From contig ML133465.1 of assembly GCA_003864495.1 (NCBI GenBank), positions 991,163 through 1,055,162 of the forward strand: a stretch of DNA of 64,000 nt, written 5' to 3'. Within the stretch, counting starts at the first letter, position 1; every line of letters begins with the position of its first letter. The position numbers and the translations under genes were made by a program. Below are positions 1-11,074 of this stretch, piece by piece. Source of the DNA: Nemopilema nomurai (taxonomy: Eukaryota > Cnidaria > Scyphozoa > Rhizostomeae > Rhizostomatidae). Under the pieces are notes generated by a model. That model saw only the letters and a program-made list of their open reading frames with translations, made no database searches and was not told the origin of the DNA.

Positions 1-224
1 TCAGCTAGGATAAAACTCACTTGCAATGGCTGTGCTCTCTATAATAGAACTTTAGATGACACAATATGATATTGCGGGCAGAGTGCCTTAGATAAAATTA
101 TCTTCAGCCTTTAAATTTGTATTTTCTCTAACTATTGAATTCCTACTCACTATGGTTGAAGTTGATAGAAATTTTGCCCAGCTAGCACACTCATGAAACT
201 TGTCCAAGAAAGCGCTGTTATATG

Positions 225-575
225 TGAACAAGTTCCTTCCGGTACAAAACATCACAATAGCTAAAAATAGCGGAGCTAGTTTCTGCAGACTAAATGTATT
301 TTCTCGTCCGATGCTTCTCAAAGTATGCAAATGTCGGAAAGCAACCAAAAGCTGACATGATAAATAGCCAGTTGTGGATCGAAAAAACTAGAGGGTGATA
401 AGAAGAGCGCATGATTGAATATAATTGACCAATCAACGTTGTTTAAAACCTAATTTTAGAACAGCTCAAGGTAAAAGACGTTTGCATATTCTGAGGAGTG
501 TCAGACAAAAAAGTACTTCAACTCTGTAAAAACAGGTTCCGCAATTTCTTGCTTTTATAAAGTGCTTTTATTGTG
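225..575. repeat. Foldback/MITE family, diverged palindromic copy
   Basis: The left half (about 225-437) is the reverse complement of the family core: a sequence ending in CAAATGTCGG, then a GGGTGATAAG segment and a central GATTG...CCAATC region. The right half (about 465-575) is the same core in forward orientation (GACGTTTGCATATTCTGAGG, then AAAGTACTT). Both halves are more degraded than in the other copies, so this is an old insertion. Confidence 0.65.
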
Positions 576-1389
576 ATCTTTGGAGAAGTCCTTTGATTAA
601 CATAAGTTGGCAACACTCATGGCCCAGCATGGATAATAACTATTAACTTATGAATCGAGAACAACTCTGCGTGGAACGGGAAGTGATTATATGAAGTGGA
701 GAGAAAATCCCCTAATACCAACTTGGCATTAAAGTACAAACAGCTAATACCGAAAAATGAAACTTGGCATTAACGTACAAAGTAGACTTGTTAAGTCCTT
801 ATTATTGATGATTTATATCCTTTCTTACGAATTGACTCTAGTTTAATTTAGAAATTCATTAGTTTGTTGAAGAATGTTCTAAATTAATTTAGTCAATTTA
901 GAAATTCATTTGTCCTATTAAGCAAAAGTCTCTGTATATTCCTGGCTGTGTTTTGCAGTTGAACTTTCAAAAAAGACTTTTATTTCAATTTTTCTGTATG
1001 ATCCTCTCCTCTGCTTGATGTTTGCAAGACATGTTTGAAATGGGAAATAAACAAAAACAAATTCGAGCCATTTCATTCTCTTTAGGAACAAGTTTCATTC
1101 TTGTACTGTGTTCTGAGAGTAAACTACTTGTTGAACTTATCTTTCCGTTCAGCCTTTGTCTTTTGCGAAGCGTCAGTTGCTTATTTCATCTTGGCTGAAA
1201 ACGGTTAAAGCTCGTCTAAATCAACTGCACTCACTCCCTTTCTCTTCAAATTAAGATTTGTTCAGTAAGTCAAGTCCTTTGCTGTTTATTTCACATTTCA
1301 ATGTTGCGATCCCAAGCTGTGTATTTGTTGGTGTTACTACCAATACAATTGTAAAACTTCTCGAGCAGTACCATGAATTAGTATTTAAC

Positions 1390-1730
1390 AAGTGCTTTCT
1401 GGTGCAAAACTTCACAATTGCTAGAAAGAGCGGAACAAGTTTTCGCATACTTAAAAGTACTTTTTTCGTCCGACACTCCTCAGAGTATGCAAACGTCGGA
1501 AGATAACCAAAAACTGATCAAATAAATAGCCAGATGCGGATCGAAACACTAGAGGGTGATATGCAAAGCGCGTGATTGGCTATAATTGACCAATCTGCGT
1601 TACCTTTTGGTTATATTCCGACGTTTGTATACTCTGAGGAGTGTTGGACGAAAAATGTACTTTTAAGTATGCTAAAACTAGTTCCGCTCTTTCTAGCAAT
1701 TGTGAAATTGGTATATAATTTTACGCTCAT
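1390..1730. repeat. Foldback/MITE family, full palindrome
   Basis: Two long arms are inverted around a spacer of about 100 bases. The left arm reads CACAATTGCTAGAAAGAGCG through CAGAGTATGCAAACGTCGGA. The right arm (about 1610-1715) reads CCGACGTTTGTATACTCTGA through TTCTAGCAATTGTG. The centre holds CGTGATTGGCTATAATTGAC followed by CAATC, that is, two opposed CCAAT-type motifs. Short ORFs through the arms are artefacts of the palindrome. The copy at 19895-20230 is nearly identical. Confidence 0.85.
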
Positions 1731-3780
1731 TGCTGGCGAAACTGAAGAGGCTGAAATGGTACATACCAATGATAACTGGATATAGCAGAAGACGACATAG
1801 ATAGGCACCTGTCACACAAGCAACTCCTTTCGTTGATTTTTTTGAAAATTTTTTCTCAATTTATAAACTATTTCTACACATAAGATATACGCATCACACA
1901 GAATTGAGAATAAATGCAAAACTTTTCATATTACTGCCTTATTGCAAATTTGCGTCCCTTACTTTTTTCCTCAATTTCTTACATAATGTCTATGAAATTT
2001 AATCATCTGTGATGCTGATTAATTGCATATATTTTATGTACACTAAGTACACTAAAATGATACTTTCTTGCTTAGTGGCAATACAAACTCGCACCATAAA
2101 TAAGGACAGACTCATGCTTACCTTTCAAGACATTCAATTCTAGCTGCACTGAGTTCTACTGGCTCTTGCTGGAATCTCTCGTTGGTCTACACCTGCACAA
2201 TTCTATTGAAACTTACCATCACCGTTTACTTTCAGCAAAACAATTATACGTTCTTTCATTTTTAATGAGTCGGCCATAACCCCTTATATTAATTTAGTGA
2301 AACTGTTCTGGTGTGACCTCGCTGTCTTGAATAATTTGCTGTTTGATAAAGTTAAAATTGCCTTTACCGTTCTAAAATTGTTTGTAGTATAAAGTTGGCT
2401 TTCTTCATACAATAAAAAATTTGACTCAAACTGAAGAGTTATCTACTTTAGGCAATGAATTTCATAAACAAAGAAATGCGCCAAGCAAAATATAAAGCAA
2501 ACAGTGTTTTAAGTACAGCATTCCAGCAAAATATTTTTGTAATAGCGTAAATGAATTGAACTATATTCAATTTTCCTTTGCTTGATCGTCTGATTTCATT
2601 CGGATTCAGCAGATTTGTTCCCGATTATGTAAGTTCAAACAACTTTTTTTGGGAAATTTTAAGAATCGATAGTTCTTAAAAAGCTAAGAAAGTAAGGAAT
2701 GTTTCAAGGATTTGGACAAATAAATTTGTATGGAAATTTGAAATTGGCACCAACAAAGTTTTAAGATCTTACAAAACATCCAAAGAACAATACCTAAAGG
2801 ACTATACAGTCAGATTTGAACTTTGCATTTCATAAAAAGTTGTCAGATCTTTTCAGAAGAAATCATACCAATATGCCTAACAACTAACAAGTCTTTACTT
2901 TAGAATATTAACATTTCAGTCTCTTCGCTGATTATCCTTTGTTTATATTTTGATGAGAAGCTGCCGTACTCGAAAATGAATTCAACTCTTCGGCTTTTCA
3001 CGTTTTAGCTAAAACTATTCTTATCTGAAACGAAGCCAGTAGCTTTGCTTCTGATGACACAACTAGCTTGGTCATTGAATTCACTCAGCAACAAAGGATA
3101 AACCAATGTTTTTCATCTTAATGGCATTGACCAAAAAACGGTTTCTGTTATTTGACCACGTTTGTTCTTTATATTTGTCTCCGGATTCTAAGTTTCTATT
3201 TCTGATGACAAGAAGGGAAACATCAAATTATTGAAAACTTTATTGAGCTAAAGATAACAAACAATAGATTGCAACAAACGATTTGGATTAACCGAGAGGT
3301 ACTTTTCATCAAAGCCTGATGTTGTCACACAATAAGGCGGAAGCTTTTATTATTCTCAAAGGTTTTAAAAAACCTTTCAGGTTAGTTTGGGTTTGGTGGC
3401 TTCAAGTTTGAAACATTTTGCAATCCGTATGAAATGATTAATGTATAAAAAGAAGTGACATTTCTGATATGACGAAAGATGTGCTCTCTATATAATCCTA
3501 TAAACTGCTTATACAAGTCAGCTATCATCAAGACATTCCACGATGCTAGTTTAAGAGAATCAAATGCAATAATCACCTTAGAATTAGTTCCAATGCGTTT
3601 AGATGACATTCATTTGATGATTCTAAGTTTTGCAATAGCAGCTTTGTTAAGAACTTCGAGCGCATGAAATGATTTCACCTCGAAGCAATTCAAAATGTTT
3701 ACCCGAATTGATCTGCACTTTGAGTTGACATGGTTTTGAACATTTTATAAAATTCATTTTATAAAGTTTATCAACCATGA

Positions 3781-4869
3781 TTAAATTATCTAGAGATAGC
3801 TTTTGAATTTTTCCATTTAGAAAATGATACTGGTAGGAAGAGACGGTTCAGTTTTGTGAAAGGACTGAAATCAGTAAGCTATATAAAAGATTGTTGTTTA
3901 ACTCCTGTTAAACTCCACTGGTACGTACATATCATTAAAGCATGGAAGTGCGTGCCTTTAGGGCGTCCTTATGAATAAATTGGGAACATTTGAGGTGGAC
4001 AAATTATTGCAAAGCAAAAAAACAAGGTTCTCCAAAGAAGTAAGAAAAAATCTTAGCTTGAACAAGCGTGCACATCTTCTAGCTGCACCTATGTTTCAAT
4101 TTCAGCAAAATTGAAAGCAAATGCATCTATTTTATTAATTCAAAGCTGATAAATAATAAATGTAGAGTATTTTAATACAAACAAATAAGTTCTTGAATTT
4201 GTGAAGCAGTTCTAGTCAATTTCAAACACAAGTTTTAGAGCATACTGCTTGTTAATGTATATAAAATTGTCAATATTTGTAAATAATCTTCAACCCATTG
4301 AGCACATCCGTACTTTTTGAGATTTTGAGTGCCAATAATGTTTTCATTAGTTCCATTTTGCACACCTGAAGATAGTCTTTTCTTTCCAGAGACACAGTCG
4401 TGCATCGACCATGTTACGCTATTATTCGCCTTCGCAGGTGTTGCAATATTTCGTCCAGGTGGTGTATTTAGATTCCACTTTTAGAACGTCTGTTCAATAA
4501 CATTCGCTCATTGGTACAAAATTTAACTTTGATGATTAAGTAACTGCCAATAATTTAGAATAGAAGGGCTGATGTTTCGTCTAAGATAAACTGGAAAAGA
4601 ATGACCTGAAAAACAAATATGACCTAATGAGAAAAGACTCTTTGTTTCCAGGCCAGAATGACCTGGATAGGTTTTTGAAATGAATTTTGCAGGTAAATCG
4701 ATTATATTAAAGTTGTTGGAGTTACTTTAATAACTTATTACTTTATTAAATACTTGTTAAATTTTAGATTTTGAATGTGCGACAATGCTAAAAAGTGATG
4801 AATTTTCTTAATTCATTGACATTTTTAGAATCTATTAACAGTGCACCTATATTTCTATTGGCTAGAAAG
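3781..4869. other. Gene-free AT-rich interval
   Basis: No coding exon or recognisable element is seen. From about 4030 the sequence resembles 25180-25400, so this is the flank of the duplicated fucolectin locus D/E. Confidence 0.6.
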
Positions 4870-5660
4870 TTAAGGGATTGAAACTACTTTTTCAAAAACC
4901 TCAAATGCACAAACTTGGAAAAACTCAAATCTGTTTAGGAACTCAGTCACGTATCTACCATGCAGCACCGTCGGGCAGGGAAAGTATTTCAGCTCTCCAG
5001 TGTCTAGAATCCCATCCTGCACACACAGTGCATTGTTTCGTCCACCATTCGAACTATCGTCTCCAACACTGACATTAAATGGATTGATCATGTTTGATTG
5101 CCAAGTCACACCACTCTTTACTCGCACACTCGACACTGCCGCTTGTTTTGTCAAATCCACTTGCCACCAGGGCATGTTTTCATTTTTCGGGACACTGCAC
5201 ATTTGCCAGTTCCCAGTGCTGTCACCATCATTCCCAAGGCTGGCAGATCATAGGTATGTACCGATGAACTGGACGACGGCTTTTTGTGCGCAATGTTTTC
5301 AGCTAAATGTGATAGATACACCTTCGATATTACTGATAAAGCCCAAACGTATGACAAAGGAATCGACTCTTCCAATATAATGAAAGAAAAAGAAAGTTCT
5401 GTTGTTTAAGCTGATGGTAATTCTACAGCAATTGATTTGGCATTGAAAGCTTTTACAATTTGGACGTTATCATAGTTAAAGAATTATTCATCATCGTACA
5501 TTTATCAAAAAGATATACAAAATTTTAGACGCATACCTCCATAAACTTCAAGTTCGGTAAATGTAAGTCTGCTATTTCTATTGAAAAATCAACTGACGTA
5601 TCGACCAAACAGAACAGTTGGACAACTATACTTTAACATTGTATTCGACACGTTTCCGCT
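4030..5660. repeat. Duplicated D/E fucolectin block, copy 1
   Basis: Paired with 25180-26213. The similarity covers the last fucolectin exon, the intron and part of the other fucolectin exon of locus D. It stops abruptly in copy 2 at about 26213, inside the exon, where a THAP-containing segment begins. Confidence 0.8.
4870..5302 (-). pseudogene. Locus D fucolectin (FTP) exon 2, frameshifted
   Basis: The exon opens with AENIAHKKPSS after an ACATTTAG acceptor. The frame changes near 5245-5252, then continues through MPWWQVDL, NPFNVSVGDDSSNGGRNNA and CPTVLHGRYVT, the family signature. Locus E carries what looks like the same frameshift. Confidence 0.85.
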
Positions 5661-5941
5661 TTTGATACAAAGTCGGTTTTTGCGTCCGCCATTAGAGCTG
5701 TCATCTCCAACACTGACATTAAACGGATTGAGATTCTGCCAATTCACAGATCCTAATATTGCCAACATTTTCACTGCTCTCTGTTCAACAAGGTCCACTC
5801 GCCACCACGGATAATTTTCAATCAACGTTGAGGCTTTCAAGCCTGATAGACTTCCATCATTTCCAAAACTGGCATTAAATATCCCTTTGCTGTTGATGAA
5901 TGTTGATGACTGAGCCGCAGGTTTCTTCAGAGCAACGTTTT
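5537..5941 (-). pseudogene. Locus D fucolectin (FTP) exon 1 with premature stop
   Basis: It starts ENVALKKPAAQSS and has PWWRVDL, NPFNVSVGDDSSNGGRKNR and CPTVLFGRYVS. An in-frame TGA at 5589-5591 follows RYVS, where locus E has VFV. The remaining FTELEVYGG strand is still readable before a GTATGC donor. Confidence 0.85.
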
Positions 5942-6516
5942 CTAAAATGTACATGATACTAAATACATAGGTAAGACAAAATGAGACAAATCTCAATTTC
6001 AACTTTTAACTTACTTTATTTATAAAGCTATAAAAATAATCTATAACCATGATTTAAATGTTGAATAAAAAAAGCAACACTTGGGTTGAATTATTTTCCA
6101 AATTAGAAATGTAGAGTAATGGTTTCCTATACATGCATTCGAGCAGAAAGCATTATCAGATAAAAGCCCTTTTAGTTACTGGTTAATCTTATTAGGAGGT
6201 ATAAAGATTTCCTTTTAATGCATTCTTCTCTGGAATATCTCTACGCAAAGTTCCGGTTAACACAGTTGTTTGCTTCAGATACTGAAGTTAGCTGTGTTAT
6301 TCTGGCGCCCATACTTTAGACATTTAAAATGTTTTAACAATTTAATATACAAATGCAAAAATCTGCCATTTTGATGCTTTGAACTGTTTATATGTATATA
6401 AGCTCTAGTAATTTACAAGATCTAGAATAAATAAACACCAAATAAGTAAGTAGCTCATAAAAAAAGGCGATTATTCAGCTTAAATAAACCTTTAAATGGG
6501 CACCAATCCTCTTTAC

Positions 6517-6854
6517 CTGATTGTCCGGCTCGTAATGCGCCCAGCCTGGACTGCTCTTCATAGTCGCACCAAGTGTTGCTTTGTTAAAGCTTAGGATTTC
6601 GCATACACTTTCAACAGCATCCTTGAAATTCAGCGACTTGCAGTTGTTGTTTGCTGTGCAACGCATTCCGCAAAACAAGAAGCTCACGCTTTGGAATGTC
6701 TGCAGAACGCCAGCAGAATTGTGAGCAAGGCTTTACCTCTGTCCATTGCAACAAAGGCTGCATTCCTGCGACACTCTGATCTAAACACTTGAGTTGTGGA
6801 ATGGTTGACGCACTTCAAAGCAAGAAATGCAAGGAGGTAATGTCGCCAGGCCAT
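6517..6854 (-). pseudogene. Locus D PAN/apple-like exon, 1-nt deletion
   Basis: The start MAWRHYLLAFLALKCVN is a likely signal peptide, followed by QVFRSECRRNAAFVA. A base is missing near 6720 compared with the GTGAGACAAGG string at 35559, which shifts the frame; the downstream FLFCGMRCTANNNCKSLNF and VCEILSF are intact in the other frame. The length is 338 nt against 339 in locus B. The donor is GTAAAG. Confidence 0.85.
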
Positions 6855-6929
6855 GTTGCATGAATCAATTGCTGTGAAACCGCGAAAAAAGGGAATCTGA
6901 TGAATTTCATGTACGACCATCTGTTTGAA

Positions 6930-8200
6930 AAAACGGTCTAATCATGTTCCCTGGCACCGTTTCAAAAACGTGCGTATTCACTTTTGTTTTGCATGCATAG
7001 CTTTATACAAGCTACAGTTTCAGTATCAGTTTGAAGTATTTTACTTTGTCGCATTAATCAGCTCCATCTGTTTTTTGTTCTATTTTTTATTTTGAATTAA
7101 ATTTTTCTGCTATCGGAATTTGTTATTATATGAGTCTAAGCCACAACAAGGTAGCCTTTTTGGTAACATTTCTAGTAATTTAAATTTTTGAAAGATTGTT
7201 ACAGGTCAGCAAGATGAACTTTTTTTTGTTTATTCACTGGTTTGCATCTCCTTTGTTGTAGCGCCTGATGTCTCCAACCTTCTCTCCTCCTCAATGACAC
7301 TGGACATTTTAAGCGAGCTCTATTTCTGTATCCCAGTCATCGTTGTGATAACAAATTGACCTAAAGTCCAATAATATTTGGGTGGAGGTGGGGAACTTTT
7401 GCCTATCTTTTCTTTACTACCAATACCAGTCTCTCTTCTATAATAAACATTGCAAAAAGTAAGAACTTTTAATTGACAGTGCTTCTGAAATCTTTAATCT
7501 CATCCAAGAAAATTAAGGATCAGAAAAGCGCACATTTTTTGAAAAAAGTCAATGCAAGTTGAAAATCATCGAAAGAGTATTTTCCAAGTTGAGGATCAAA
7601 TTAGACGACGGTTGAGCATTGCAATTAGTTTGAAAATGAAGCAATTAAAATTCATGCTTACACTATTGATATAATCATTGAAAAAAGTGCTCTTTGAACG
7701 GGCTATTATAAAAGACACAACAAATATTAGAGGTAGAAGTTGCACCAAAACCACTTGTCGAGCAACTGATGATAAGATCCAGCCGCCATTAAAGTCAGCA
7801 AGCGTACTTCTACGCGGTCTATATCACCTCAGAAAGTTATTATTCTGGCAATATTAGTTTAACTGCTTATCTATTGCCTTGCCTTGAAAGAAATAGTGAC
7901 TAGAAATTTGCTTTGAAATTGAAATACAGATTAAAATTCAACAATTCACTTCACTACAAAACATTGTATTTTTCGTTCAATTTTAAAGTTTTTGATACTT
8001 TTGTCTGTATGATTAAATTAATACAGATTTGTTTCTCTTTGGTCTTTTTTTGTTAATCTGAATACCTATCTTTATGATTCATATATCCCAAAAATCGGAA
8101 GGGATGTGTGCCTTCCGCTTAACCGGGGCCAACTCAAGTTACGATGAAACAAAAACTAGCATTCAATAAGTACAAAGCATTGTAAAGAAAAGAAGGATTC
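6930..8200. other. Gene-free stretch within duplicated block
   Basis: AT-rich non-coding DNA, conserved in the other copy (35900-36960). I see no open exon, RNA gene or transposon end in it. Confidence 0.55.
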
Positions 8201-8204
8201 TCAA

Positions 8205-8480
8205 GTGAAGATAGTTTGATTGGTGACGTTTCTCTAAAATTTGAAAATCAAATAAAAAAAGCCATCAATTTCTCCGATTTAGTTATAATGCAAAGACCAT
8301 GTTTCCCTCCACCAAAAAGGATTGAGTTTCTGCCCTTACAACAAATAGTTTAGTCGCTTACGAATTTTGTTGCCGATGTGAAGCTCGGTATGTAGGACGC
8401 ACTACTCAACGATTGGAGGATCGAATAAAACAGCATATTCCCACGAGCATAAGGACCAAAACCTCTGCAGAAAGAGAGCA
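8205..8480 (+). mobile_element. Penelope-like retroelement fragment (GIY-YIG end)
   Basis: Reading in two frames gives a segment with DVSLKFENQIKKAINFSDL and PCFPPPKRIEFLPLQ, then a GIY-YIG-type segment VAYEFCCRCEARYVGRTTQ followed by RLEDRIKQHIPTSIR. This order (RT C-terminal linker, Cys-rich GIY-YIG endonuclease) is typical of Penelope-like elements. The frame is broken near 8350, and no RT core is present. The segment lies within the 8211-8588 stretch that is missing from the paired block at about 36970. Confidence 0.75.
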
Positions 8481-8724
8481 GTCGCGTCGAAATTATTAAG
8501 ACGCAATGCCCAAGTTAATTGTGATTCGGCTATAGTGTAATATCTTTTGGAGAATCCAGGCCAAATATGCAGTGACGACAATTTTTGTATAATTGGACAA
8601 GCTAGGCCGTCTTTTCACCTAGGTGTTTTGTAGTCTTTCTATGTTTCAGTGGAAAATCCTATTCTTTGTAGACAGAAAGAGTTCGTCTTCTCCCTTGGGC
8701 TCCTCTTAAGGTTTTAAGTAACGC

Positions 8725-8940
8725 TGATTGGTCAATTATAACCAATCATGCGCACTTCTTTTCACCCTCTAGTGTTTTCTATCCGCATCTGGCTATTTAT
8801 TCTGTCAGCTTTTTGTTATTTCCCGACGTTTGCATACTCCGAGGTTTGTCGGACGAAAAAGTACTTTAAGTATGCAAAAACACTAAAAGGTCCCGCTTTT
8901 TCTTGCCATTGTGAAGTTTTGTACCGCAAAGCACACATGA
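8725..8940. repeat. Foldback/MITE family, half copy
   Basis: It starts with GCTGATTGGTCAATTATAAC then CAATCATGCGC, passes through CCGACGTTTGCATACTCCGA and ends near GTACCGCAAAGCAC. Only one arm is present. The same copy occupies the equivalent place in the duplicated block (37105-37330). Confidence 0.75.
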
Positions 8941-9196
8941 AGATAGTTCTTGTGATGTTCACTTATCAAAACTGCATCCGGTGGCCCTGTGTTTCCAGTA
9001 CCACGCATCAAAGCGGATGAATTTGAAAACGCTATCTAAAACGGAGTGATTTCAATATGGAGTGATTTGAAAAAGGGCAGAAGCATTCACTGAATGTGCT
9101 AGCAGAGTTGACTGCACAGAGAAAGACGTTTAACTGGTCTGTTCCTCAGTAGGAATCTCCATGACATTGGTGAAAAAGAAATTGAAAGAGAGATAC

Positions 9197-9997
9197 TTTT
9201 CCATTCGAGTTGAAAATCAAAAATAATAAAATTATTGGTGTTGTCTGAAGGAGAAGAAAGGTGAGAAACCAGTATTTTGTATGGGTTAATATTCGAGATA
9301 ACACTTTGGCATAAAATAGAAAACGAAGAGCTTTCCGAGGAATATGCTCCATCTTTTTGCGACACAAGAATATCTATTTCTTTTCCAACCTGAAAATAAA
9401 ATAATGTCATCAGAGCCATTCTCTTGCATCAATATGAACTTTCAATATTCATTCAAAGCAAGTCTTTGTAAATAAAAGACCCAATTTGTTATGCTTAGAG
9501 AGCACAGCGCCTCTGAAAGAACAGAGTCAAGCAAACTTGGGAAGTTTTCTCTAAATTAAGTAAGCTTTTAGAGCGTTTTGAATGCAAGCACGTTCAGTTC
9601 TTTTACACAACAGTGTGTCCAAAATGAAAAGGTGTTTTCCGTTCATGTACCTAAATACAACATGTGAATAAACTTTATCAAAATTCGAAACAAAAAGGAG
9701 CTTTACTGCGACCAGTGACAATGTGGTACCAAATCTTAACGTTCAACCTTGAACTTCTCAAAATTGATCACTTAAATACATGAAGCAGTAAAACAGTCAC
9801 TTCCTTTCTTATTAAGCCAACTTATATTGCACATGATGTACAAGATACATAGTTCAAGTGTTTAACAAGAATGTAAATGAAGTCCTACCTTTCTAATGCT
9901 TTTCCACCAATTGCAGGGACTGTCGACTGTTCCCGCTAACGTCTGATCATGATCTGCATGTGTCACCAAGCTTTTATTGGCTTTTCATTTCCCTGAC
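9197..9997 (-). CDS. Putative exon pair of an unrecognised gene, copy 1
   Basis: The downstream exon (9389-9197, 193 nt) follows a good acceptor (TTTATTTTCAG). It encodes a peptide starting VGKEIDILVSQKDG and ending IIFDFQLEWK before a GTATCT donor. An upstream exon ending at 9889 encodes SLVTHADHDQTLAG then CNWWKSIRK, joined in phase 0. Both are conserved in the copy at 37.6-38.4 kb. A TGA lies in frame near the 5' end of the upstream exon if the CTACAG acceptor is used, so the gene model is incomplete or this is a relic. I do not recognise the family. Confidence 0.3.
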
Positions 9998-10820
9998 CTG
10001 TAGGTAAGAAAACAATAATTCATCAATTATTGGACACCGTTCATCACCACTGATCAAGCAAAAGCCTCTATACTCATATAATGGGGCAGTATCGCTGTGA
10101 TTTCAGTTAATAATCTTTAGTAAAATTTCTTCTACTGAACTAAAAATACCAGATGCTAAAATAATATTCTGCAGATTATAGAGTATAACCCTGTATTGCA
10201 TCAACAAACTTGATTCTATTAATTATGTTCTAAAATTAAGAGCTGAAGTTCACAAATGTTGGAAATCAGAACCACGTATCTAAAACAAACGCCAAGGTAA
10301 CAAAAACACTTTGTAAAAGGTCATTTACTTTATTTAGAACGATGGTTTGCTCCCAATTGTTGTGGGGTTACAGTTTACATAAATGACAATAATTTCTATT
10401 CAATTCTATTGCAAACAGATGCAAACAGGAGAGCTACCGGCTTGCCAATTTAGGAACCTTGACGCAAGCATTTCCTGACTTAATTGATTCAATAGGTTTC
10501 CTTCAATAGTTGCCGGCTTTAAAGTGCCTTATGCGTTCCCATCGCAATGTATAACAGTACGTTTAATGTCTCATCAGCTCAACCTAAAAGTTTTGCTTCC
10601 GTTTATTGTAGAGGAGGGGGCAGCTCCTCCTCACCCCCATATTACAAACACCTTAGCCCTTTACAGCTAATATTTGTTAGAAATATTTGTTAGAAAAATA
10701 CTGATTGACAGAAGAGAGATTCAAGCAGGACAAAATGCATAAAGGCCTTTCGTCATACGCACAGAAAAACGAAAAGGAAGCAGAGAAGCATTTGCTTTTT
10801 AACTTGTTTAACTTGGGTAT

Positions 10821-10833
10821 CAAGTGTAAAGTT
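10821..10833. repeat. Left target-site duplication of Penelope-like element
   Basis: CAAGTGTAAAGTT, matching CAAGTATAAAGTT at 11935-11947 with one difference. The corresponding unoccupied sequence near 39562 reads TCAAGTATTAAGTTGTAACC. Confidence 0.7.
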
Positions 10834-10860
10834 TTGATGGATTTGGATTTTGGGAAGCGC

Positions 10861-10955
10861 AACTTGTTGATGAATTTAATGATGAGGACGACGATAAACA
10901 AAGAGTCCATGTTGTACTCGGCAAAAAACTTTATTGTAAGAGACACATCCAATTA
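10861..10955. repeat. Inverted terminal segment of Penelope-like element
   Basis: AACTTGTTGATGAATTTAAT through TTATTGTAAGAGACACATCC is the reverse complement of about 11853-11938 with few differences. It places an inverted copy of the element's 5' part at its 3' side, the inverted pseudo-LTR arrangement known for Penelope-like elements. Confidence 0.75.
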
Positions 10956-11045
10956 CATGAGCGACATAACCCGGGGACAAAAACCATGAGACGACGCTAG
11001 TCAATAGACATGTCCGTGTTACGACACTGGCCAATTAAGACATAC

Positions 11046-11074
11046 GTTTCGACTCGGTCAAGACTCATCATCAG
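11046..11074 (-). ncRNA. Hammerhead-ribozyme-like core motif
   Basis: On the minus strand this reads CTGATGATGAGTC, TTGACCGAGTC, GAAAC, then GTATGTC. The CUGAUGA and GAAAC blocks of a hammerhead ribozyme and a possible GUC cleavage triplet are present. It lies just past the end of the Penelope-like ORF, where hammerheads are known in this retroelement class. The pairing of stem II is weak and there are extra bases after CUGAUGA, so the motif may be degenerate or coincidental. Confidence 0.35.

Larger units (their letters stand above)
1..3780. repeat. Segmental duplication block, copy 1
   Basis: This block reads alongside 18713-23160. The opening bases match 18713 onward, then a region around 645 matches 18745, and the rest follows in order apart from small indels and the 1.1 kb TTAA-flanked element present only in the second copy. 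It contains two foldback palindromes and otherwise AT-rich DNA in which I recognise no gene. Because the match begins at the first base, the duplicated unit probably continues to the left of the window. A third, more diverged copy of part of it lies at about 23640-25000. Confidence 0.8.
4870..6854 (-). pseudogene. Locus D: broken PAN-fucolectin gene
   Basis: Reading on the minus strand, this is a PAN-like first exon (6854-6517), a fucolectin exon (5941-5537) and a second fucolectin exon (5302-4870). No EGF or Cys-rich exons are visible between the PAN and fucolectin exons, unlike paralogues A, B and C, so they were probably deleted. Three lesions are visible: a single-base deletion in the PAN exon relative to locus B, an in-frame TGA late in the first fucolectin exon, and a frameshift early in the second. 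Splice acceptors and donors (TTTTAG, GTATGC) are still recognisable. Family role: secreted or surface lectin-like protein. This copy looks non-functional unless the changes are assembly errors. Confidence 0.8.
6440..10833. repeat. Segmental duplication block, paired with 35270-39570
   Basis: It is near-identical by eye to 35270-39570 over the PAN exon, a gene-free stretch, a half MITE and two putative exons. Differences include 8211-8588 (present only here) and a stretch of about 345 bases near 38974-39318 (present only in the other copy). Confidence 0.85.

Noticed and set aside
1258..1808. Overlapping ORFs on both strands, repeated at 19785-20311
   Set aside because: They are the arms of a foldback palindrome read in both directions.
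8748..9020. 90-codon ORF (and its counterpart at 37136-37408)
   Set aside because: Lies in the MITE half copy and tracks its palindromic sequence, not a protein family.
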